In this document: piece after piece, positions 44,481 to 53,225 of the stretch
Position numbering within the stretch: the stretch's first letter is position 1
How the letters are laid out: each line of letters begins with the position of its first letter
Source: Trogon surrucura
Taxonomy: Eukaryota; Chordata; Aves; Trogoniformes; Trogonidae
Direction: 5' to 3'
Assembly (NCBI GenBank): GCA_020746105.1
Contig: CM036619.1
Coordinates: 59,073,135-59,137,134, forward strand
Length of the DNA stretch: 64,000 bases
Notes under the pieces: generated by a model
Database searches by the model: none
Seen by the model: only the letters and a program-made list of their open reading frames with translations
What the model was told of the DNA's origin: nothing
Made by a program: the position numbers and the translations under genes

Positions 44481-45750
44481 ATTTAGTTATAGAAAGCTGT
44501 CTTATTGTTAGAAAGTAAATCTGTGGAGGACTATTATATGCCTGTTGTCTATGTACTGTATGTAATATGACCTGAATTGCAAAATTGCAGGAACTGCATG
44601 CACTCGATTATTTTAGGCCCTAGTCTTCCTCAGTGTGCATGCTAGCATGAACAGTAATAGTTTTTCAGTCATATTCATCTTGCTAATCTGTAGAGAGCTT
44701 TATAGAATGAGACAAGAAGTGTTGAAAAAGCTAAATAGAAAGAACAAAGTGGTGTACAACTCTAGTTATGATGCTGGTATCAAAAATACCGGTATATTGA
44801 AAAGTATTACTCTGCTCAAATTGAATTACAGAGAACAGAGGAAACTAAAATTAGGTTGTGCACTTATGGATCATTCTGAAACAGTCTTAAATGGAAAAGC
44901 TGGAGAGATTTGTTGCTAAGAGGATACAGGGAATCTTGATTTTTACTTTTGCAGCACTTAGTGAAATCATTCAGGGCTAATCTTCATGTACAGATTGAAT
45001 GTCCTAATCACTCTAAAGAAATATGTAAACACTATGTTTGGATCAAAAGAATAGCGATTTTGGGTTCATAATTCATAATTCCTTACTTCCTCTCTTGTCT
45101 TCTGGAAAACAGTAAGGACTTTTGTTTTTTGTTTCCCAAGAGGTGCTCTCTTGCACAATGCTTTTCCACTTATCAGATAATATTTTTCTAAGAATTTCAA
45201 ATATCAGTTTGTTTGAATTCCATAAGACGACTTTACAAATCTATTAATTAGGAGCAATGGAATTTGGGGGATATCTTCATTCACAATAGCCAGCTGAGTA
45301 TAGAATTGCTCATAGTTTAATTTTTGCAATACAATGAAGAATATGGAATGATGGACTATAAATACAGCCAAGAAATGTTTTTACTAGAGTGTCTTTGTAA
45401 GGACAGTAATATCTGCTATCTTTGTTTAGATAATGTGTAAGAGAAAGTTGTAGGATATTTGAAGCCTTCTCTGTGGATAGAAAACCTTTCCTTTTGAGAA
45501 GCACCTTTCTCTCTCAATGTACAACAAAACCAAAAAGCCTACACTTGGATTGTTGACCACAACCTCAACACAAGTTAATTGGGAGGAACAGTGCAGTCAT
45601 GTTGTACTCAGATGCATCATGAAGGCTACTGCAAAGATACAATTTTAACCTATTGCATGGACCACGTCTTTGCATGCTTCTACTTTCTCATACAGCAGGT
45701 CTAAGGTAATTATCTCAATTATTCTTTATTTTCTTAAGAGACAGAAATTA
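44481..45750. other. AT-rich spacer
   Basis: No recognised element. The 94-codon plus-strand frame at 44635-44919 has no family I know. Confidence 0.45.
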
Positions 45751-46087
45751 GTGTTTATAAATATGTAAAGGGCGAGCACCAGGAGGACGGAGTCAGGCTC
45801 CTCTCAGTGACGTGCAATGATAGGACAAGGGGCAATGGGTGCAAGCTGGATCATCGGACGTTCCACAAAAACATTAGGAAAAACTTCTTTACTGTGAGGG
45901 TGACAGAGCACTGGCACAGGCTGCCCAGAGAGGTTGTGGAGTCTCCTTCTCTGGAGACATTCAAAAGCCACCTGGACACGTTCCTGTGTGACCTGCTCTA
46001 GGTGATCTTGCTCTGGTGGGGGGGTTGGACTAGATGATCTTTCCAGGTCCCTTCCAACCCCTGACATTCTGTGATTCTGTGATTCTC
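45751..46087 (+). mobile_element. CR1 LINE, short 3' end
   Basis: It begins within ORF2 at 'tgtttataaatatgtaaagggcgagca'. It encodes [39 protein letters not shown] and [13 protein letters not shown], and ends with 'ttggactagatgatctttcc' and 'cattctgtgattctgtgattct'. The 64-codon frame is undamaged, in keeping with the younger subfamily. Confidence 0.9.
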
Positions 46088-46774
46088 TCATTTATCCCCA
46101 ACTTCCATCTCTGATTGACTTACAGTACTAGTTTCTGTTCATTACTTGCTTGTTACTTAACATGCCTGATAAAACCAATTGGGGAGAGAGGGTGATGAAT
46201 TTTTGGCAAAAAAAGGAGATAATTGATAAAAAGTGAGGGCTCCCATCCTTCTGGGAAAGATTCTCTGATATTCACTGAAAAAGTTAAACACCCACAAAAA
46301 CATGAATCTGAAAAAAGCTTACGGAAATGGAAGGAAATAGGTAAAGGAAAACACTCCTAGCAGGGGTTTTCAGGCTGGAATTCTTTCCAGGAAAACAAAC
46401 ATAAAGAACAGACATAAAGAATAACATATGAACAGACATAAAGAACAGACATAAAGAACAACATATGTGCTTCAACCATAGGACCTGTGGACCCCTGGAC
46501 AGAGGAGCCCATGCTGGAGCTGGTGTGCTGGCAGGACTTGTGACCGCATGGGAGACCCACCACATGTATTCAGAGGCATCACATGGTAAACAAAGGTTCA
46601 GCTATCTCTGAATGGATTCGTTATCAACTTCTCTTAAACAGTAAGAAGAAAACAGTACTGAGTTGAAAGAAGCCATTCCTTTTTCTACATTTCAGAATCA
46701 ATGCAGTCTAGTGCAGAATATCACTGGTAGATTTTATCTTTCCAGCAGACAGTATTTCACTGTCTTGTCTTGAG
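46088..46774. other. Spacer with a two-unit minisatellite and possible LTR scrap
   Basis: Two 37-bp units lie at 46394-46467. The following 'gaggagcccatgctggagctggtgtgctgg...ccgcatgggagacccac' (46498-46560) resembles the internal repeat words of the ERVL-type LTR at 17340-17798, but is too short to be sure. Confidence 0.4.
46394..46467. repeat. Tandem duplication, 37-bp unit x2
   Basis: Units 46394-46430 and 46431-46467 match at 35 of 37 positions; each contains two 'acataaaga' words and ends 'aacatatg'. Confidence 0.9.
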
Positions 46775-46780
46775 GATCCT
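46775..46780. repeat. Provirus target site duplication, left (GATCCT)
   Basis: Perfect 6-bp match to 49320-49325. Six bases is usual for alpha/betaretrovirus-type integration. Confidence 0.95.
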
Positions 46781-47181
46781 TGTAGAGGAATTTCTTGTGG
46801 AGCAGAGGCGCGGTATTACTTTAAAAACATGGACAACCCAGCTTAGGTCTAAACAAAGGCTCTGTCCTTGAAGCTGCCTTGGAACACGGGGAGGAGGAGG
46901 TTTTATCTGTTTTGTGAGAGCTTTGCGAGATGCTTGGCTGGAGGTGCTGGGCCCGGGGGGAGAAGGGGGGGCGAGAGCCGCTTGCATAGTGGAATGGTAC
47001 TACCCAATAAAACGCTGGCGTGTGTAAACCTGTAACTGACCAACTCTGTTAAGGGGCAGGCGCGGGGACACTGCTGAACTGTATATATTGAGCTGTCCGG
47101 AGCAATAAAGGGAGGACGATCTGTAGCCATATTGGTGTGATGATCGTTAACTTGGCCGGCTCTCCGAAGGGACCCTCTTCA
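46781..47181 (+). mobile_element. 5' LTR of a young class II provirus
   Basis: It starts TGTAGAGGAATTTCTTGTGG and ends CCCTCTTCA, 401 bp. It carries a tatatatt word at about 47081 and AATAAA at about 47103, giving a very short R/U5. It differs from the 3' LTR at 6 of 401 positions (five transitions, one A/T transversion) with no indels. The two LTRs are identical at integration, so 1.5% divergence implies a geologically recent insertion; the absolute age depends on the substitution rate assumed. Confidence 0.96.
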
Positions 47182-47183
47182 TC

Positions 47184-47201
47184 TGGCGCCCGAACAGGGA
47201 C
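47184..47201 (+). other. Primer binding site, tRNA-Lys3 type
   Basis: TGGCGCCCGAACAGGGAC begins two bases after the LTR's CA. It is complementary to the 3' end of tRNA-Lys (UUU). Betaretroviruses of the mouse mammary tumour virus type use this primer. It is undamaged. Confidence 0.92.
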
Positions 47202-47361
47202 CCTCTATGGACGCTTAAATGCGGATTGCTTAAATGCGGGAAGACTCCGAAGCATCGGACGTGAGCCGATTTGGGAGCCGGAGAGCTGGAGGCAGGAGAG
47301 TTCCGAGTGTGACCAAAAGGGCACCGGAGACCAGAGCTTGAGCAGCTGATCAAGCCCCTGC

Positions 47362-47371
47362 CAAGGTAAGA
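47362..47371 (+). promoter_or_regulatory. Probable major splice donor in the leader
   Basis: ccAAG|GTAAGA matches the 5' splice-site consensus almost perfectly. It lies 10 bases before the gag ATG, where a simple retrovirus splices to make env mRNA. A pyrimidine-rich tract ending in CAG near 48403-48420 could be the matching acceptor. Confidence 0.55.
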
Positions 47372-47376
47372 CCGCG

Positions 47377-47688
47377 ATGGAAACGGACGCGGCAACTTGC
47401 CTCCTTCGTATACTCTCCAAGAGAGGAGGAAAAGTAAAGGAGCGAGACGTATTAGCCCCATGGGCTCGGAAACGGGAGAAAATGAACGACCCGTCATTAA
47501 TCTTTAGTTCCAAGGAATGGCGTGAAGTAGGAGACTTTTTGTGGGACTGTACTCTAGAGGGAGGAAAAGAAGGAAAGGAAGCGAAAGAACTAGGAACAGT
47601 TTGGAAAACCATTATACACACTCTAGAAATCATGCAAGCAGAAAAGAAAGTTGCTGTGGCAGCGATCGAAGTGTTGGGGGGAGGGTAG
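47377..47688 (+). pseudogene. gag: gag N-terminal (matrix) remnant, class II ERV
   Basis: The ATG at 47377 follows the primer site and leader. The 103-codon frame has an early basic patch (ILSKRGGKVKERD), an aromatic-rich helix region (LIFSSKEWREVGDFLWDCTL) and EVLGGG before a TAG. The size and position fit a truncated matrix domain; in intact relatives this directs Gag to the plasma membrane. The frame is closed by TAG at 47686-47688. The adjacent downstream frame continues with Lys-rich sequence across a 25-base A tract, so slippage or deletion destroyed the original frame. Confidence 0.7.
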
Positions 47689-47738
47689 GAAAGGAAAAAG
47701 GCAAAGGAAGAAACTCCCTGCTCGTCCCGACTGGGTGG

Positions 47739-47763
<25 letters not shown>
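47739..47763 (+). repeat. Poly(A) tract of 25 bases inside the provirus
   Basis: 25 uninterrupted A residues between 'ctgggtgg' and 'gagaaaaagg'. It lies within gag, not at a 3' end. Confidence 0.95.
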
Positions 47764-47771
<8 letters not shown>

Positions 47772-48189
47772 GGAGAAACTGCGCTGCGTTGCAGAATTAA
47801 GACTTTCGTCCTTGAGCTGAGCTCTTTTCTAAACAAGTGCATAACTCTTGCTTGCTAATTATGAAAAGAGACCCTGACCAGCCAGGTACAGCTCATGTTG
47901 AGAGCTTGACCGTGAGAATGAAGATAAGACGCTTCTTGTACACCAGATGTGCATGGGAGTGAATGGGAGAGTATGATCAAAACAGACCTGGGAAATTCTG
48001 CTCTCCCTGTGTGATAACAGCGTGATTGGGGGAAGAAGGAAGATCAGGATGAACCCCTGAAAGAGATGCTGAACAAACTCACTGAATTACCAACTAGACA
48101 GCAAGAAATAGAAGAAACCCTTAAACCAGTTCAGTTCCCCCATTACCATCAGCTCCCTCACCCAAGCCTGATTTTCAAGCTTGAACCAT

Positions 48190-48300
48190 AAAGGATCCTT
48201 TGCAACAGCGATGGAGCGGTGTCATCAGAGACACTATAACAGAGGGAGATTGGGAAGCAGCCAGTTCGATTGCGTGTCCTGTTATTATTAATAATGGACA
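48190..48300 (+). pseudogene. gag: gag capsid N-terminal fragment
   Basis: The frame beginning near 48194 reads DPLQQRWSGVIRDT and then EGDWEAASSIACPVI. This matches the N-terminal capsid pattern of class II retroviral Gag (W near the start, GDW, then CPV). It ends abruptly where the env-like sequence begins, marking the left edge of a large internal deletion that removed the rest of capsid, protease and pol. Confidence 0.6.
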
Positions 48301-48429
48301 AGGGACCCGGGAACCGCATGATCCTGCATGATGTGGCTGTGCAGCATCCTGTCACCTCAACAGCGTAGCAGCAACACGACCGTGCACTGGGCCTACCCGT
48401 TGAATCCCTTTGTTTGCCCAGTGACGTGA

Positions 48430-49009
48430 TGGGACCCTGAGGTACCGATTACCAACGATGATATGGACTGGACTGGCAGAAGATGGTTACAGCTGATGGT
48501 AGAGCAATTGTGGGAAAATGTGACTGTTCTCAATGTTACCTGTTGTATTAATATGTATCCTCTTTGTGTGACTAACAATGAAGCTTATATTGGTTGTGTA
48601 ATCAAAGCCACATAGTAGGTGTTAAGGTTTATGTACTAACCAGCAGAGTGATCTTTCTTTAGCTAAAAGCAAGGCAGGGAAACCAGCTGCCTTTTGCTTT
48701 GTTAGAAGTGTGTGATTAAGGATCAAAGTATGATTTAGGGCGATGGGTGTGAGAACTTTGACAGGATGAATTAAGAGTTTAGTTAAGGCATTTTTAGTTA
48801 TTGCAGTTTTAATTGTTATAGGCTTACTTATGTTTAGTTGTTTGATAAGTATAATCAAGAAAATTATAAGCAAGCTAGCGGATGAAGCCTGGGTTGTCCA
48901 AAAAGAAAAAGGGGGATATGTAGAGGAATTTCTTGTGGAGCAGAGGCGTGGTATTACTTTAAAAACGTGGACAACCCAGCTTAGGCCTAAACAAAGGCTC
49001 TGTCCTTGA
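48430..49009 (+). pseudogene. env: env remnants: surface fragment and membrane anchor
   Basis: Two pieces are visible. A 61-codon frame (48430-48615) contains two N-V-T glycosylation sequons and several cysteines (for example in VLNVTCCINMYPLCV), as expected of a surface subunit fragment. After a gap with stops, a 78-codon frame (48773-49009) has a strongly hydrophobic segment of about 22 residues (LVIAVLIVIGLLMFSCLI), then a basic cytoplasmic side (KKIISKLADEAW). It runs through the polypurine tract into the 3' LTR. Most of the envelope, including any fusion peptide, is missing, so no functional glycoprotein is encoded. Confidence 0.6.
48900..48916 (+). other. Polypurine tract
   Basis: A 17-base purine run (aaaaagaaaaaggggga) two bases before the 3' LTR, the plus-strand primer position in retroviruses. 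Confidence 0.9.
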
Positions 49010-49319
49010 AGCTGCCTTGGAACACGGGGAGGAGGAGGTTTTATCTGTTTTGTGAGAGCTTTGCGAGATGCTTGGCTGGAGGTGCTGGGCCCGGGGGGAG
49101 AAGGGGGGGCGAGAGCCGCTTGCATAGTGGAATGGCACTACCCAATAAAACGCTGGCGTGTGTAAACCTGTGACTGACCAACTCTGTTAAGGGGCAGGCG
49201 CGGGGACACTGCTGAACTGTTTATATTGAGCTGTCCGGAGCAATAAAGGGAGGACGATCTGTAGCCATATTGGTGTGATGATCGTTAACTTGGCCGGCTC
49301 TCCGAAGGGACCCTCTTCA
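48919..49319 (+). mobile_element. 3' LTR of the young class II provirus
   Basis: 401 bp, same ends as the 5' LTR, six substitutions, followed by the GATCCT target duplication. Its tatatatt word has become tttatatt. The env-type frame enters the first 91 bases. Confidence 0.96.
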
Positions 49320-49325
49320 GATCCT
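49320..49325. repeat. Provirus target site duplication, right (GATCCT)
   Basis: Perfect copy of 46775-46780. Confidence 0.95.
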
Positions 49326-50668
49326 CTCTTCCCTTCTCCATTCCTCTCTACGCCTTGCTTTGCAGTTTCAACTGTGTATAGATGACTATTGTTCAAAAGG
49401 TAAATAGATTCTGATCAGGGGAAATGTCTGTTCCATATCTTGCAGGATGTTGTTCTTTTAGCTATTGTTATTCAGTACCTGAGCCATAAATAACATTTTT
49501 CTTATCAAAACTGGGATGCATAGGGCAGAACTGTTCTTGTGGCATGTGTTTTAGTAGAAAGCTAAAATTATATCCACATTCTATTGGACAGACTGAAAAT
49601 TTCAATTCAGGGGATCCATCATGGTTAGGTGACTTTTGGAACAGACAAAAACGTCCAATTTCCTGTCCTTTATGGAGGAAAACAACAACAATAAGACATC
49701 TGGGAAAATGTCTAAGTTCTACTCTCCATCAGCTTGGCCTGAATTATTCTGGAAGGAAAATTTAGCAGAAATGCTTAGGGATTCACCACAGAGGCTTTTT
49801 TATTCATGAAAATTATTATGTAAATTTCTGGCTTACAGAAAGAACTCCTAATAAATACTCAAGTTGTAGAAAAATGGAAACTCAATAGGGATTACATTCA
49901 CATGCTGTACTTCTTGATCCTTAGTACTGTCCTTTTGGGAACAAATAATTGGATGATTAAATGTGATCTTAAGTAATGACCTTCTGAATGACTCCAAAAA
50001 AACATGCACCTGGGAGATTTAAGTGGTATACTGAGTATCTGTAAGACCAAGCTGAAAGTGGTAATTAACAGTGAAAGCTAGTGTAATTGTTAGGGGATCA
50101 ATTGTTAAACACTGGCAAACTTAAGAAAAGTTAATGAAAGATTGGTACGCAGACTCACATGACTTCAGTGATTTACAGATAATTATGGACCAGGTTAGAA
50201 GGTAGTGTGAGGAAAATAAAAAGCTGTTTAGTTTATTGTCGTTGAGTGATATTTGAAGGAATGTAGGATTTAAATATTTTCTTTAGAGTAGAGTCCAGTA
50301 TAAAAAAAAATATTCCCTGCTCATCCTCAGTTATACTACTTAGCTGTTAAGAAGTGTCACCTTTTAATTGAAGTAATGATGAACTGCTTCCCCCTGCCGT
50401 GGGAACAGAAAATCCTTCCGAGTAGCTTTTTGCCAGGGGAAAAAGTATCTTGAACGTTAAGAAACAAGAAATTTCTGGTTGCTTTTCTTCATTAGGTTTC
50501 CATTACAAAACTTTTTTAGCAGGATGAGGAAAGGGTTTCTGCCTTCTACAGAATGGAGGTCCTCAGTGTGGACGTCAGTTATAGTAGATGGCAGGATGCC
50601 AGAGACTTCTAAAGTAAGAGATGTTAGAATTACTGCATCTTCACACTATTCTTGGTCTTTACCCTCTC
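49326..50668. other. AT-rich spacer
   Basis: No assignable feature. Confidence 0.45.
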
Positions 50669-51240
50669 TAGTGGGTTTGGCTAGGATGGAATTAATTTCC
50701 TTCCTAACAGTCCATATGGTGCTGTGCTTTGCATTTTGGGCTAAACCAGTGTTGATAGCACAACCGTGTTTTTGCTGCTGCTGAACGGTGCTTGCACAAC
50801 ATTGAGGCTTTCTATTTTTTCCCGCTCAGACACTCTAATGAGTAGGCTGAGGGTGGGCAAGAGGTTGGAAGAGGACACAGTCAGGACAGCTGACCCCAGC
50901 TGACCAAATGCATATCTTACACCATATGATTGCACGCTTAGCAATAAAAGTTGGGGGGAAAGGAGGAGAAAGGGAGTACAGTTGTGGTTTTATTCCAGTT
51001 AATCACTATGCATGCTGAGGCCTTACTTTTCAGGAAGTGGGTGGAGGTCAGCCTGCAGATGGGAGGTAGTGGATAAATTCCTCATTTGGCTTTGCTTGTG
51101 CACACAACTCATGATTTACCTATTAAACTGTCTTTATCTCAATGAACAAGTTTTATTTTCTATTTTCTGCTCCACACAGGGAGGGAGTGAGGGAGCAAAT
51201 GGCAGGATGAGTGCTCTGCTGTTGGTCATAATCAACCTAC
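50669..51240 (+). mobile_element. Endogenous retrovirus LTR, solo-type, avian ERV
   Basis: It shares, in order, 'gtgggtttggctaggatgga', 'tatggtgctgtgctttgcatttt', 'tgatagcacaaccgtgtttttgctg', 'gctgaccccagctgaccaaatgcatatc' and 'acaccatatgattgcacgct' with the LTRs at 340 and 15179. The TG start is mutated (tagtggg) and the end is near 'aatcaaccta'. The orientation is the same as the other two; no internal sequence and no target duplication are visible. Confidence 0.75.
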
Positions 51241-52612
51241 TGCGCTCTCCCCTCTGTGCTCCTAGCAATATAGTTCCTAGAAAGGGATTTTGGGGCTTGT
51301 GTTTAATAGTAGGATTTGTACATCAGAAGGCAAGGTATTTCAATAATTCTTTTACTCTGGCAATATACTGCCTTTGCTACCTGACTCTAGATGTACTGGT
51401 AAATGGTGGAGATATGCATATTTTAGACCTTTCTATTCACTCTCATCCAGTATAAGAGGGAGTTTTCTTAGAACGTGGAAAATGGCAGCAATGTCGTAGA
51501 AAGATCTCTGACTGTTTCCCCTTCCCTACAAAACACTTATTTACTAGAAAAATCACAGTTTCCTGTGGATGCAGACCTGGATGACTGTAAATGGAAGTTA
51601 TGCACAATTAACACTGGACAAATCACCCAAGATGAATATGAAGCTTCTAAGGAAAAAACTAGTTATATATATATAGAAGTATATAGATATGCATTTGACA
51701 AACAAAGATTGATACAGTAAACACATTGCTTTCTCTGAACAAAAGGATTCTCTAGTTTCTTCCCTCAGAGACCTCATCTTACCAGTCTGCCTAATGGCCT
51801 CACTGTTCCTGTCAACTGACATCATAAAAGAGCACTCTAAACCCTAGAGTAGCTGCTTATCTAAACAAGCAATGTCATGCACATGTCTCTAGAGCAATCT
51901 GATGTCTCTATTGTTGAATGTTTTCTTTCGGCAGAAGAATGCACCTGTTGCCTGTTTAGGAGGCCAATCTCTTTTGAAGAGCATTTGTCATATATTTGAA
52001 GTGCTATGTAAGAGATTGGCATTTGTATGCGGTAGACACAGTCTCTCGTCTGTTTCATTCCTCTCTCTCTGCCCTCAGCAGCAAACCTTCATACGCATCC
52101 TGGCTTCTATTTCTTTCCCATTCTCTGCAGTCTGTGTCCTTTCCTTCGTCTCTCCTGGAGAAAGGCATGTGAAATAATCCCCTCATTCATAATTCCCTTT
52201 TGGTCCATTCTGTTCTTAGTTTCTTTACTGGTGGTGTATGTCAAGTTCCTCCTACAGATGATTTTACTTCTGCCTATTCATTTCAGGGAACTGGCTCCAG
52301 CACCAGTATCTGACTAGTTGCTTGTTTTGATCTGGTTTTGGAAACCTCTGGATTAATTTGGCAATAGTATAACAAAAAACATTTGAATATCTCTTAGAAA
52401 ATGCTGAAATCATGCTATAAAATACTTGCACCAGAATTGCAGAATTATCACACATCTGAACACAGTATTCAGCACCAGATTTTCTTCCATCTTTTTCAGG
52501 AAGTCTTAGCTACACAGAGAATTATTTGTTATAGGAATTGAGTGAGAGATTGAAACTTTGATAAGTTACAGGAACAGAAAAAAATTGCTGTCAAAAGTTT
52601 TACTTGCACTAG
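51241..52612. other. AT-rich spacer
   Basis: No assignable feature; a short (TA)n run at about 51666-51676. Confidence 0.45.
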
Positions 52613-53225
52613 TGTCGGGGGTTAGGGCTGGGCTGGCCACTAAATGCTGACTATGCTCTCCCTCCCCAGACAGGAAGGGAAAGGGAATAAGGCAGAGAGA
52701 CTTATGGGTTGGAAAAGAAAACTAAACCAGCTTTAATAAACAATAACAGTACAATAAAGGAAATAAGGAGAATAATGAGATATATACAAATTTATACAAA
52801 ACCAATATCAAGCCCATCTACCCTCCCCTGATAGCAATCCCTACTGATGCTGCAGAGCAGATGGCACCTGAGAAGCCCCAGGCTCAGCAGTAGAGGAGAC
52901 CCAGACACAGGAGCTGGATTAGGGAACTCAGGACTGAGTTCAAAAGCAGGAGGTGGGACGGAGTCTGCCCTGAATGCTGGCCATTGAAGAAAGAGGCCTA
53001 AACTCTTGTGATCACTCAATTTATGCTGAATATTATGTATATGGAATGGAATATTCTTGTTGGTCACCTCTCCTGTCTGTTCCTCCCTAGAGGTGCTACC
53101 TTTTACTTCCCTGTGACCCTTTTACTTCCCCGCACCGCCAGCATGTAACATAAAATCCAGCAGTGACCTTGAACACTATAGGAGCAAGTATCAGCAAGAG
53201 CCTTTCCGCATGCCGATCCCTGACA
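52613..53225 (-). mobile_element. Minus-strand ERV LTR (613 bp)
   Basis: Both ends are compatible with a retroviral LTR (TGTCGGGGGTTAGG ... GCCGATCCCTGACA) and form an imperfect inverted repeat. The purine-rich, 'aataaacaataacagtacaataaagg'-type interior with a GC-rich second half resembles the minus-strand LTRs at 16805 and 56140. The flanking bases do not match, so no target duplication survives. The minus orientation is inferred from that similarity. Confidence 0.65.

Noticed and set aside
47184-47201. Lentivirus-like primer site suggesting an avian endogenous lentivirus
   Set aside because: The same Lys3 site is used by betaretroviruses. The 6-bp target duplication and gag capsid pattern fit a class II element, and no accessory genes or lentiviral pol are present.
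47147-47633. Long minus-strand frames across the provirus leader and gag
   Set aside because: They are antisense to clear retroviral landmarks (primer site, gag start) and carry no recognisable motif.
52613-53225. Target duplication around the minus-strand LTR
   Set aside because: The bases flanking the ends (cactag and ggaact) do not match, so none is claimed.
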